DNA of 64,000 nt from Acinetobacter sp. ANC 4470 (GTDB lineage Bacteria; Pseudomonadota; Gammaproteobacteria; Pseudomonadales; Moraxellaceae), in NCBI RefSeq assembly GCF_002135335.1, contig NZ_NEGC01000004.1, positions 186,001 through 250,000 on the forward strand. The letters run 5' to 3'. The notes beneath the pieces were generated by a model. The model was not told where the DNA came from. It was given only the letters and a program-made list of their open reading frames with translations, and did not search any database. Below are positions 36,798 through 45,423 of this stretch, in pieces. Positions within the stretch are counted from its first letter, which is position 1. Each line of letters starts with the position of its first letter. The position numbers and the translations under genes were made by a program.

Positions 36798-36915
36798 AGT
36801 GTGGCATGGATGCCACACTTTTCCCATCACGACAAGGACGTCGTGTATGGGAAATAAAAGGTTTTTGTCTACTTTTGACCTTTCAAAAGTAGAGATAATG
36901 CCTACGCAAAGGCAT
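36798..36915. repeat. Cassette of four consecutive palindromes
   Basis: Four hairpins lie almost end to end in 118 bp: AGTGTGGCAT-GG-ATGCCACACT (36798-36819); TTCCCAT-CACGAC-AAGGAC-GTCGTG-T-ATGGGAA (36821-36853); CTACTTTTGA-CCTT-TCAAAAGTAG (36869-36892); and ATGCCT-ACGCAA-AGGCAT (36898-36915). The third and first are perfect. No coding frame spans them. It looks like an interspersed structured repeat or the core of a small degenerate mobile sequence. The rest of 36734-37015 is AT-rich with no gene. Confidence 0.7.
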
Positions 36916-37015
36916 AAAAATTCAATCAATTAAATGAGGCAATGCTGATTTTAAAGAATCAAATACTAGACATTTATTTATGCACATTATCTATTAAATA
37001 ATAATTAAAGCACCG

Positions 37016-37570
37016 CTATGGATAACTACGGCGAATCAATTCCTGTTTCATTTCTAGCGTCTCATCAGGATTTTCAACTTCGGTAAATGCTGTCAACCAA
37101 ACACCATCAGCTGCAAAACGTAAAACTTTTAACTCTAAATCAGCATCTGTTGCATGATGTCGTTCTAAACGTGTATTTAACCACTGAATCCAAAGCTCAT
37201 TGAATGTTCGGTCTGTAAGCATGATCATGGATATTGCTGACCAAGAGTGTTCCATGCCCACGATATTTTTCTGTAATGTAACTTCTATATAAGCACGGGT
37301 AAAACAGCCATATTCACAATCATCAGCTTGAATGAGTTGATCAATAATACTATCCAAATGCTCTAAAAGTGTAATGACCATCGCTTCAAGTAGTCTTTGC
37401 TTACTTGGAAAATGATGAAAAACGCCACCTTTAGAAACGCCAACTAAATCGGCGACCGCTTGAATTGAAACCCCTGTCACGCCTTTCTCGGCAGATAATT
37501 GAATCGCATGCGCTAAAATTTTTTGCCGAATCAGTTCAGGTTCCTTTTTACGCTGATACATATTTTCCAT
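37016..37570 (-). CDS. TetR-family repressor
   Basis: 184 residues. The N-terminal TetR helix-turn-helix is clear (LSAEKGVTGVSIQAVADLVG, then VSKGGVFHHFPSKQRLLEAM, about residues 27-68). The rest is a helical ligand-binding domain with no close family hints. It begins 7 bp after the SMR gene on the same strand, so the exporter and repressor form an operon. It probably represses that operon through the palindrome at 37944-37961 and is released by the exported compounds, which is inferred from arrangement. Confidence 0.88.
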   Translation of the reverse strand: MENMYQRKKEPELIRQKILAHAIQLSAEKGVTGVSIQAVADLVGVSKGGVFHHFPSKQRLLEAMVITLLEHLDSIIDQLIQADDCEYGCFTRAYIEVTLQKNIVGMEHSWSAISMIMLTDRTFNELWIQWLNTRLERHHATDADLELKVLRFAADGVWLTAFTEVENPDETLEMKQELIRRSYP

Positions 37571-37577
37571 ACTTATA

Positions 37578-37922
37578 CTAGTGCCCAGTAGAATTTGAAA
37601 ATAAATTAATCACGACCACGCCTGATACAATCAAGCCAATACCAAGCATAGCTGGTAAATCAAGACTTTGACGGAAAACAAAATAGCCAATAATTGCAGT
37701 TAAAATAATGCCAACCCCTGCCCATATGGCATAAGCAATCCCTAAGGGAATGACTTTAATCACTTGCGATAATAAATAAAAAGCAATACTGAATAAAACG
37801 ATTACTGCCACAGATGGACCGAGCTTAGTAAAACCTTCTGACTTCACCAAAAATGTTGACCCTGTCACCTCAGAAACAATTGCCAATGCAAGCAATCCAT
37901 ACGCCATCATTATAGGGCTCAT
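37578..37922 (-). CDS. Small multidrug resistance (SMR) efflux protein
   Basis: 114 residues with four hydrophobic helices. The essential glutamate is Glu18 in LALAIVSEVTGSTFL, and IPLGIAYAIWAGVGIILTA is the SMR signature in helix 3. It resembles EmrE/QacE-type exporters of quaternary ammonium and dye compounds; it is not clearly AbeS, the known Acinetobacter SMR protein, judging from the differing N-terminus. Ribosome site AAAGGT precedes the ATG. Co-transcribed with a TetR gene 7 bp downstream. Confidence 0.88.
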   Translation of the reverse strand: MSPIMMAYGLLALAIVSEVTGSTFLVKSEGFTKLGPSVAVIVLFSIAFYLLSQVIKVIPLGIAYAIWAGVGIILTAIIGYFVFRQSLDLPAMLGIGLIVSGVVVINLFSNSTGH

Positions 37923-37943
37923 AATCTTACCTTTAAAACAAAC

Positions 37944-37961
37944 ATACCATTCGGTTGGTAT
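37944..37961. promoter_or_regulatory. Palindromic operator upstream of the SMR-TetR operon
   Basis: ATACCATTCGGTTGGTAT is an 18-bp imperfect palindrome (7 of 9 half-site positions match), 22 bp upstream of the SMR start. Spacing and TACC...GGTA form are common for TetR-family sites, so it is the likely binding site of the repressor encoded in the same operon. Confidence 0.6.
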
Positions 37962-38001
37962 CTTAAATAAAAACTCATATTTTGCAAGTGATGAAATGTA
38001 A

Positions 38002-39009
38002 TTATTCCTTAGATGACGGACTATAATAACTTATAAAATCAATGGTTTTCTTAAAGGTTTCTTGACTAGCAGCTTTACTCATCATGAATTGATATTCATG
38101 CACTAAAGATTCTTTAGAGTCTGGATAAAATACTTCAGTCACGGGTATTTTCTGGCTGACCAATGCTTGGACAAAAGGCTCAGATTGAGTTTTGGTCAAA
38201 AAGTCTTTATTTCCACCACTGATAAAAACTGGCGGATAATTTGCTGTTAAGTATTGAATTGGGGAAATCGTTTTTAAAAATGCTACATCGTCTTTTTTAT
38301 TACCTGTGTAAGATTGAACTAAGCTAAACACGCCCCATTCAATGAGTTTAAGTTTATCTGGTGCAGTATTAACAAAAGCATTCATATCATAAATACCACA
38401 ATGTAAAATCAAGCCTTTAATTTGCGCACGTTGAATTAACGGTGTAAATTTTGACTGCTGCGCAAAAGTAGGGTTACTGATAAGTGCCGCATAATGACTG
38501 ACTAAATTCGCACCTGCGGAATCGCCCGCCAAATAAATTTGATTGGCATTAATATGATATTGCTGCGCATGTTCAGTAATAAACTTTAATGCCTGATTAA
38601 TCTGTAATAGCTGATTCGGATATATTGCTTCAGGGGCAAATTGATATTGCACTGAAACGACGTTATAGCCTTGATCTGCCAAGAGCTTAAAATAGCCACC
38701 TGCATGTTCTTTAGAACCTGAAACCCATCCACCACCATGAATCCAAACTACGGTTGGACGAGCCTCGAGTTGCGTCACATTTTTTGGTTGATAAACATCT
38801 AAGGTCAACTTGGGTTCTTGCATATACGTAATATTTTTCTGCACTAGAATTTCTTCTGGCGCATATTTATCAATCATCTTTTTTTGAACATTGGTAGAAG
38901 CATTAAATATGCTGGCAATCACCTTAGTACTCATTTGTATATTCTGACAACCACTACTTTGTATTGTTGCAATGGCACACAAAGTTAAAGCTAAATATTT
39001 TAAATACAT
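38002..39009 (-). CDS. Alpha/beta hydrolase lipoprotein (BD-FAE/esterase-like)
   Basis: 335 residues from the ATG at 39009. Choosing that start exposes a lipoprotein signal, MYLKYLALTLCAIATIQSSG followed by Cys21; the frame is open 27 codons further up but that would bury the signal. The hormone-sensitive-lipase-type oxyanion motif is WIHGGGWVSG and the nucleophile elbow is GDSAGAN, with ISGGNKDFLT and VHEYQF carrying the likely Asp and His. It is thus a membrane-attached carboxylesterase. The natural ester is unknown. The 3' end is 80 bp upstream of the SMR gene. Confidence 0.85.
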   Translation of the reverse strand: MYLKYLALTLCAIATIQSSGCQNIQMSTKVIASIFNASTNVQKKMIDKYAPEEILVQKNITYMQEPKLTLDVYQPKNVTQLEARPTVVWIHGGGWVSGSKEHAGGYFKLLADQGYNVVSVQYQFAPEAIYPNQLLQINQALKFITEHAQQYHINANQIYLAGDSAGANLVSHYAALISNPTFAQQSKFTPLIQRAQIKGLILHCGIYDMNAFVNTAPDKLKLIEWGVFSLVQSYTGNKKDDVAFLKTISPIQYLTANYPPVFISGGNKDFLTKTQSEPFVQALVSQKIPVTEVFYPDSKESLVHEYQFMMSKAASQETFKKTIDFISYYSPSSKE

Positions 39010-39278
39010 GGCATTATCCCAACTGTTATTTGTCCTGTTATTTTTCGCAGAGAATATTATTTTCTTGCATTTTAAGCTTTGTCCAAACATTTAGAAACAC
39101 TTACAGTAAAGTTGAGTTTTTAACTCAGATTTAAATGTAAAATAGAACACAACTATATGTATGATATTCATACAATTCAATGGATTTTAAAACATTTTCA
39201 GAGACTAAATTGATCATTTTAGAACAATGTGCTATCTATAAATAATAGCAATACAATAAACTCAAAAGGAACATTTTT

Positions 39279-39719
39279 ATGTCTTATCAAAATATTTTAG
39301 TCCCTGTTGACGGTTCCGAGATTTCTTTGTCCGCAGTTAAAAAAGCTGCTCAGATTGCTCAGGCTTTTGGCAGTCAATTAACCCTCATTAGTTTAGTCAC
39401 TGAAGATCCGTTTACAGATGTAGACTTCTACCCATCCCCAATTATGAAAGAATATTTCATACAAGCTTATGGCAATGCCGAAAAAGCGTTACAACAGGCT
39501 CAAGCTATTGCCAGCGAAAATGGTGTAACGACTAATACTCAAATTATTAAAGGCAGTGTCTCTGAAGAAGGCATTATTGATACCGCAGAAAAATTAAAAA
39601 TTGATCTAATTGTCATGGGCTCACATGGTCGAAAAGGTTTTCAAAAGTTTTTACTGGGTAGCTTTGCACAAGATGTTTTAAGTGGGACAAAAATTCCTGT
39701 ATTGGTGGTTAAAGAATAG
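39279..39719 (+). CDS. Universal stress protein UspA family, copy 1
   Basis: 146 residues, one Usp domain. It starts MSYQNILVPVDGSEISLSAV and ends with the ATP-binding motif VMGSHGRKGFQKFLLGSFAQ (G2xG9xGS pattern), so it is of the nucleotide-binding kind. A close paralogue follows 138 bp downstream. Ribosome site AAAGGA precedes the ATG. A weak hairpin (GAACCC / GGGTTC at 39737-39761) lies between the two genes. Confidence 0.92.
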   Translation: MSYQNILVPVDGSEISLSAVKKAAQIAQAFGSQLTLISLVTEDPFTDVDFYPSPIMKEYFIQAYGNAEKALQQAQAIASENGVTTNTQIIKGSVSEEGIIDTAEKLKIDLIVMGSHGRKGFQKFLLGSFAQDVLSGTKIPVLVVKE

Positions 39720-39857
39720 AATAAAGATTAAATAATGAACCCTTCAATTAATGTTGGGTTCTTTAGCCGCTTTCAAGACTCCTTTGATTTATTATAATGA
39801 CTGACGATCACAATTAAAAAAGCTTTCCCATTCAACTATACCCATAAGGATAATTTC

Positions 39858-40301
39858 ATGACTTATAAACATATTTTAGTTCCAGTAGATGAATCCCCTA
39901 TTTCTTATGCAGCTGTTGAACAAGCTTTAGCCTTAGCTAAAACACTAGATTGCCAAGTTACCGTTACAAGTGTGATTGCTGTAGACCCATTTGTGGGCGT
40001 AGATTTTTATAAAATTGCACCTGCAATAACCGATTACTTTATGCAGGCTGAAAAAAATGCGCAGTTGCGTTTGGCTGATATCAAACAATCATTCCTTCGT
40101 GACGGTATAGATGTAGATAGCAAAGTCATTCGTGGTGTATCACCTGCCGAAGGTATTATGCATGTTGCTGATGAAGTTGGTGCTGATTTAATTATGATGG
40201 GTTCACATGGTCGCACTGGGTTTAAAAAATTAATGTTAGGTAGTGTGGCACAAGCCGTATTAACCCAATCACCTATTCCTGTGCTCATTATTAAAGTTTA
40301 A
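39858..40301 (+). CDS. Universal stress protein UspA family, copy 2
   Basis: 147 residues and clearly related to the preceding gene in order and motifs (MTYKHILVPVDESPISYAAV; MMGSHGRTGFKKLMLGSVAQ). The two look like an old tandem duplication: the proteins align end to end and share the motif EDPF/VDPF...VDFY, but differ at many positions. ATP-binding residues are kept. It has its own AAGGA ribosome site, so it may be separately expressed. Confidence 0.92.
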   Translation: MTYKHILVPVDESPISYAAVEQALALAKTLDCQVTVTSVIAVDPFVGVDFYKIAPAITDYFMQAEKNAQLRLADIKQSFLRDGIDVDSKVIRGVSPAEGIMHVADEVGADLIMMGSHGRTGFKKLMLGSVAQAVLTQSPIPVLIIKV

Positions 40302-40682
40302 TAAACAAACCATTTAAATTGATCTCCCCCCAAAATTGGAGGGTTGATTAAGAAAATTTTAAGCGCAGATTTCCGTACGCTACAGAAATCTGCGCTCAAT
40401 CACCACGATCTAAACGGTATTTGATTATTTTAATAAAATGCAATTAATCCTAGCCCAAATAATGGATACAGCTTCACTCTAAAGGGCTTTATTGCCCAAA
40501 CATGGAGAAGTTGAGTTTTCCTCAAACTATCCAAATTTAAGATACAGCTTAGAATTATATGGTTGAATAAGCCTTTAATCGCAGGTTGTGCCAAAGCCTT
40601 ATTAATTCCTAAAAGCGCTACCCCCTTATAAGTTTGGGGAATAGCGCATATTAGTGAATAAATCTTAAATATTTAAATAAAA
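40302..40682. other. 381-bp convergent intergenic region with two palindromes
   Basis: Holds a perfect 11-bp inverted repeat GCGCAGATTTC / GAAATCTGCGC (40363-40373 with 40385-40395) and, near the pepN end, the terminator-like hairpin listed separately. No open frame of interest is present. Confidence 0.6.
40615..40647 (-). terminator. Probable terminator of pepN
   Basis: On the minus strand the stem GCGCTA...CCCC / GGGGG...TAGCGC is followed by TTTT. It lies 36 bp beyond the pepN stop. The arms contain a two-base bulge, and the T-tract is short. Confidence 0.45.
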
Positions 40683-43292
40683 CTAAATACTTAACATACT
40701 ATTTAACGTTTCTGCCACATTTTTCGATTTCACTTGTGGTTTAAGCGCTTCAAGTGCTTGTTTAACTTCACGGCGTTGTGGTTCAGCCAATGTATACCAG
40801 CGTGTTAAAGCTTGCAGTAAACGAGATCCCATAATTGGATTTTTCTCATCTAAATATTTTGCTAAATCGACAAAATGCTGCACACCAAAACCCCATGTAT
40901 TAACAGGATTAGCATTTAAACCACCACTGACTGAACGAATACGATTTGGCGTACCCAAATCATAGTCTGGGTGCGAAGTTAAATACTGAATACTTTCCAC
41001 AGTAGCTTTGGGGTGCGCTGCCTGTACCATAAACCATTGATCAAGCGATAATGCTTCATCTTTAAAACGATTATAGAAATCAGCTAAAGTATCTTTCGCT
41101 TGTGGTGCATCATTCCAAACCAAGACTTTGAGTGCACCTAAGCGCTCCGACATATTCCCCGTGTTTAAATATTGCGCATGTGCCAAATCAAAAGCTTCGC
41201 TATCCCCTTGACGTGCCAGCAGACTCAGCATGATATTTTTCAGTGCTCGCACACCCATGGCTTGTGAAAACTCTTTTTGTAGATCTGGGTCTAAAGCCAA
41301 ATAAGTCTCTTTACAGAATTCACCCAACGCAACTGCCAAAGTATCTAACAGCGCATTACGTTTTTCTTGAATTGCTGCTGGTTGATAGTCAACATCAATA
41401 CGACTGCCCAAATAGCCTTCAGAAGGGACATCAAATAAACGTGAAGCTAACAATGGATCTTTTTCAACAAGTTCTGGAATCGTATTTTTAATCGCTTGAA
41501 TATAAATTGCAGCGTCATGACCATTTAACAAAATACGTTCAAGTAAAGTTTGCGTCGCTTGCCATTGGTTAAAACCATTGGTTTCATATTGCACTAAAAA
41601 TGCAAGTTCTTCATCGGAATAGTTAAATTCGAGATTCACGGGTGCAGAGAAATTACGCAGCAAAGACACTACAGGTTTTGCTGTGACCCCAGTAAACTCA
41701 ATGGTTGCCGTATCTTGATCAAATAAATACACACCATCTTTCACGCCATTTTCAAATAATGCCTCAGAATTCAGTGTGTATTGCTCACCCGTTTCTGCAT
41801 TAAACAACGCCAATGCCACTGGAATTGGCACTGCTTTTAAATTTGGATATTTCGCATGTGCTTTTAAGCTTTGTTTAAAGCTTAAAGTATAAGTTTGCGC
41901 GGCTGCATCGTACTCACCTTTGGCTTCCAATTTTGGTGTGCCTGGTTGGTTGTACCAAATCAGGAAAGCAGATAAATCCACACCTGAACCCGCAGTGAGT
42001 GCAGTAACCCAATCTTCAACTGTGACCGCTTGACCATCATGGCGTTTGAAATATTCGTCCGTGCCTTGACGGAACTTTTCTTTGCCCAATAACGTCGACA
42101 TCATGCGGTTAATTTCCGCACCTTTTTCATACACGGTTGCGGTATAGAAGTTATTAATTTCGACAAAATGGTCTGGACGTGGTGGATGTGACAATGGACC
42201 TGAATCTTCAGGGAATTGATGTGCTTTTAATACAGCCACATCATCAATCCGTTGTACCGCAGCCGATTGTAAATCTTCCGAGAAAGACTGATCACGGAAA
42301 ACCGTTAGACCTTCTTTTAAGCACAACTGAAACCAATCACGACAAGTAATACGGTTACCTGTCCAGTTGTGGAAGTATTCATGTGCAATCACCGATTGCA
42401 CCCGCATAATTGCCGCATCCGTGGTAAATTCTTCATCGGCAAGGACACATGAGGTATTAAAGATATTTAAGCCTTTATTTTCCATTGCACCCATATTAAA
42501 TGCACTGGTGGCTACAATCATATAGTTGTCTAAATCATATGGACGACCATAGTGTTCTTCATCCCATTGCATAGAATGTTTCAGTGCTTCCATGGCAATG
42601 CGACATTTTGGAATATCTTTTTCTACGGCGTAAATTTCTAAAGCAACATCACGACCTTCTGAAGTGGTATAGCGATCTTTGAGTACTGCCAAATCACCAA
42701 CGACACAAGCGAATAAATAGGCAGGTTTTTGGGTTGGATCTTCCCAAATGGTATAGTGACGACCTTCGCCTGTTTCACCTGCTTCCATCAAGTTCCCATT
42801 GGCTAAAAGTACTGGGAATTTTTTATCCGCTTCTACACGTGTGGTAAAGATAGAAAGCACATCTGGACGATCAGGATAGAAAGTAATTTTGCGGAAACCT
42901 TCAGGTTCATTTTGAGTAACAAATAAATCGCTACCTGCTTGGTATAAGCCTTCAAGTTGTGTATTGCTTTCTGGATGAATAATTACTTCTGTTTTCAGAA
43001 TAACTTCATCTGGTGCATTGGCAATAACCAACTGCTCTGCATCTAATGAATAATCGTTGGCGGTGAGTGGCGTACCATTCAAAGTAATCGATTTTAATTC
43101 TAGATCACGCCCAAGCAGCACTAAATCCCCCGCTGTCTGACGCTTCATGACCAATGTTGCGTTAACATTGGTATGGTCTGTATATACTTGAATATCCAAG
43201 TTGATTGAATTAACCGCAAAAGATGGTTTTTCATAGTCTTTTAAGTAAACAGTTTGGTCTGCTTCAACCACTGGGTTTGCTGCGATATTCAT
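40683..43292 (-). CDS. pepN: Aminopeptidase N (M1 family)
   Basis: 869 residues from the ATG at 43292 (MNIAANPVVEADQTVYLKDY), selected for its AGGA ribosome site 6-7 bp upstream; an in-frame start 69 bp earlier is weaker. It is a cytoplasmic zinc aminopeptidase that clips N-terminal residues from peptides. The exopeptidase motif GAMEN and the zinc motif HEYFH (residues 304-308, in VIAHEYFHNWTGNRIT) are intact, with the third zinc ligand Glu in LKEGLTVFRDQSF. The C-terminal helical domain is complete, so the length matches E. coli PepN (870). Confidence 0.96.
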   Translation of the reverse strand: MNIAANPVVEADQTVYLKDYEKPSFAVNSINLDIQVYTDHTNVNATLVMKRQTAGDLVLLGRDLELKSITLNGTPLTANDYSLDAEQLVIANAPDEVILKTEVIIHPESNTQLEGLYQAGSDLFVTQNEPEGFRKITFYPDRPDVLSIFTTRVEADKKFPVLLANGNLMEAGETGEGRHYTIWEDPTQKPAYLFACVVGDLAVLKDRYTTSEGRDVALEIYAVEKDIPKCRIAMEALKHSMQWDEEHYGRPYDLDNYMIVATSAFNMGAMENKGLNIFNTSCVLADEEFTTDAAIMRVQSVIAHEYFHNWTGNRITCRDWFQLCLKEGLTVFRDQSFSEDLQSAAVQRIDDVAVLKAHQFPEDSGPLSHPPRPDHFVEINNFYTATVYEKGAEINRMMSTLLGKEKFRQGTDEYFKRHDGQAVTVEDWVTALTAGSGVDLSAFLIWYNQPGTPKLEAKGEYDAAAQTYTLSFKQSLKAHAKYPNLKAVPIPVALALFNAETGEQYTLNSEALFENGVKDGVYLFDQDTATIEFTGVTAKPVVSLLRNFSAPVNLEFNYSDEELAFLVQYETNGFNQWQATQTLLERILLNGHDAAIYIQAIKNTIPELVEKDPLLASRLFDVPSEGYLGSRIDVDYQPAAIQEKRNALLDTLAVALGEFCKETYLALDPDLQKEFSQAMGVRALKNIMLSLLARQGDSEAFDLAHAQYLNTGNMSERLGALKVLVWNDAPQAKDTLADFYNRFKDEALSLDQWFMVQAAHPKATVESIQYLTSHPDYDLGTPNRIRSVSGGLNANPVNTWGFGVQHFVDLAKYLDEKNPIMGSRLLQALTRWYTLAEPQRREVKQALEALKPQVKSKNVAETLNSMLSI

Positions 43293-43701
43293 ATAATGTC
43301 CTAATCCTGTAGTTTTAAGCCAAGACTTTGTTTTTTGTGAGCTGCTTCGATCATACGACAACTTTCACAATCTGTCTGTGCTATTGATTTGAGTTATATA
43401 TGGGCACATTGTTGTTCATTTTCAATTCATCACCTCAACATCAGTGCAATTATTATTTCAGTTGCTTACTTAACGTGCATAGCTCGAAAAAATGTCGCTG
43501 ATGCGTCATGACTGAAACAATATTCAACATAAAAATAACACCCCACGCGATTTAAGATCCGTTGTTACCGTGCGTCTAAACTCATTCAACTCAAATTGAC
43601 ACTTATTTTCAAGATGACTACATTTTGAGCATATTTCTTGCTTGTAATCATGTGTGCAAAGCGCACTATAAAATTAAGTTATAACGAAAAGAGGTGTTTC
43701 C
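43293..43701. other. 409-bp divergent intergenic region, no gene seen
   Basis: It lies between pepN and the 87-residue hypothetical gene and must contain both promoters. I see no convincing palindrome, repeat or coding frame. Confidence 0.5.
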
Positions 43702-43965
43702 ATGTATCTAAAAGAACATATTGTCCGTGTGGAAAATATCAAAACCATGCAGACACTTAATGCAGTAGGAATTGATCATAAAGTCATTGCAATGTTTATG
43801 AGTTGCGAAGGTATTCCTATGCAAGCGCCCGATATCAGTGCAATTTTGAATAATTACCATACATTAGGCAGTAAAAGACTGCCATCCAAAAAAGTGAAAG
43901 CCTTAATTGATGCAAAGCAATTAGGAGAAGAAGATGAGTCATTGCCTTGCCCTGCTTCTTATTAG
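43702..43965 (+). CDS. Hypothetical protein, 87 residues
   Basis: A small frame starting MYLKEHIVRVENIKTMQTLN with a good ribosome site (AGAGGTG) upstream. It is mixed hydrophilic and probably helical, with a Lys-rich middle (GSKRLPSKKVKALIDAK) and a short acidic, Cys/Pro-containing tail (GEEDESLPCPASY). No signal peptide or membrane segment. I do not recognise a domain. It is flanked by a perfect hairpin downstream (44004-44040) that could terminate it. Confidence 0.6.
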   Translation: MYLKEHIVRVENIKTMQTLNAVGIDHKVIAMFMSCEGIPMQAPDISAILNNYHTLGSKRLPSKKVKALIDAKQLGEEDESLPCPASY

Positions 43966-44003
43966 TTAACGGATTCAAAAACACAGATTTCACCATACTT
44001 CGG

Positions 44004-44040
44004 ATGTAGAAATGAAAAGATTTGTTTTTCATTTCTACAT
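44004..44040. repeat. Perfect 15-bp inverted repeat
   Basis: ATGTAGAAATGAAAA pairs with TTTTCATTTCTACAT over a 7-nt spacer. It is 38 bp after the stop of the 87-residue gene. It is AT-rich, with a T-containing tail only further on, so terminator function is possible but not assured. Confidence 0.6.
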
Positions 44041-44199
44041 TAATGTTTTTAAAACACTTAGGCCATTTAGATGAATAATATTGAACAGCATTTCTCGATA
44101 CTGATTTATTGTTCATACAGCACGAATCCAGCACGTCATCACAAAAGACCTGTGTATAATCGATATTATAATTAACCAGACTTGTGATTGACTCTTTCC

Positions 44200-45363
44200 A
44201 TGCTTCTTCAGATTCTGCAAAAACAGTTAGATGAAAGTACATCATGCCCTTTATGTCAGGCATCTATGTTCTGGATTGAAGCAGAACAATACGAACAAGC
44301 CATTAATTTTCATGAATGTAGTCACTGCCATCATCGTGTTTTTCAAGACCCACGACATAACTGTCATTGTGACAAATGCTTAGCCAATCGAAAAAGAATG
44401 CTCACAGAAACACGACTGCAAGAGCAACGTAAAATTAAATCCAAAGATAAAGATCAGATTGAATATAGTCTGGATCAAATCAGTTTTCTGAATAAATTAT
44501 TTTTACTGAGTATTTTGGATAATCAAGTTCAAGAACATACGACACATCATGAATATATTGATTGGGAAAATATTAAATACCATTCCATTACACCCAATTA
44601 TTTATTTCAAAATTATTTGGTCAAGCAATTGGTTAAAGAACAAATCTTAATTGCTAAAGATTTTGCTGCTGAAGCACATCATTATTATGTCAATGTACGT
44701 TTAGATGGCTATTCTGAACCCAGCCTATTTAGTGTCACCCAACAACTGCGAAATTGGTTTTATGAAAAGTTAACCATGGGTGTGCCATTTAAAAATGCAG
44801 ATGAAGTTAAAAATGTCCTCTACTTAGTGCTCTATCAAGAAATTATTCAGTTTGCTCAATTTTATTGCCGAACTTGGGGCGTACAAATTGCAGGAAATAA
44901 TGCTTTTCAAACCTTTTGTTATCGCTTGATGGATTCCTTGGCTGTCGGGCAGATTTATTATTTGGTGCAAACAGCATTGGAATATTTAAACCAACAAAAA
45001 GCGCTCAAAGCACGGAATGAAAACTTTATTAATACCAACTTATTAAAGAAAACCTTACAACAATATCGTGAACGTGCTGTGGCAGAAAAATGGGAAACAT
45101 CTACCCTTCCACGACCACATAATATTCCTTTTAGTAAAATGAGCGAAATCCTGTTTTTTCGCTTTCTAGGCTACGATGAAAATATCTTTTTTCAACCGAT
45201 TCGACATTCATGGAAAAAAATTGAACCACGTTTAAGTTTTTATTCACAAAAACGTTGTATGTATTGTGGTTCAAATGAACTTAATGTGGATTACGATGCG
45301 GAAAATTATGTGACCTTATTCTGTCGCACCTGTAAGCATCAAGACCATTATTTCACCCAATAG
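44200..45363 (+). CDS. Hypothetical protein with two zinc-ribbon-like cysteine clusters
   Basis: 387 residues from the ATG at 44200; a TTG at 44188 is an alternative and neither has a clear ribosome site. The N-terminus has CPLC, CSHCHHR and a HNCHCDKC cluster (about residues 18-65), and the C-terminus has CMYCGSNELN and FCRTCKHQ (about 358-382). These look like two separate zinc ribbons around a long, mainly helical, Tyr/Gln-rich middle with no domain I recognise. The stop is followed immediately by an ATG in the next frame, so it is probably co-expressed with thiM. Confidence 0.7.
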   Translation: MLLQILQKQLDESTSCPLCQASMFWIEAEQYEQAINFHECSHCHHRVFQDPRHNCHCDKCLANRKRMLTETRLQEQRKIKSKDKDQIEYSLDQISFLNKLFLLSILDNQVQEHTTHHEYIDWENIKYHSITPNYLFQNYLVKQLVKEQILIAKDFAAEAHHYYVNVRLDGYSEPSLFSVTQQLRNWFYEKLTMGVPFKNADEVKNVLYLVLYQEIIQFAQFYCRTWGVQIAGNNAFQTFCYRLMDSLAVGQIYYLVQTALEYLNQQKALKARNENFINTNLLKKTLQQYRERAVAEKWETSTLPRPHNIPFSKMSEILFFRFLGYDENIFFQPIRHSWKKIEPRLSFYSQKRCMYCGSNELNVDYDAENYVTLFCRTCKHQDHYFTQ

Positions 45364-45423
45364 ATGGTGATGAATATGTCTAGTTTTTCTAATCATGCCC
45401 TGTATAACTTAAGGAACAATCCC

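Noticed and set aside
43835-44263. 142-residue minus-strand open frame over the hairpin at 44004-44040
   Set aside because: Composition is not protein-like, it overlaps parts of two plus-strand genes and has no ribosome site.
45364-45423. Thiamine riboswitch before thiM
   Set aside because: thiM lies directly behind another gene and the conserved CTGAGA core is absent.
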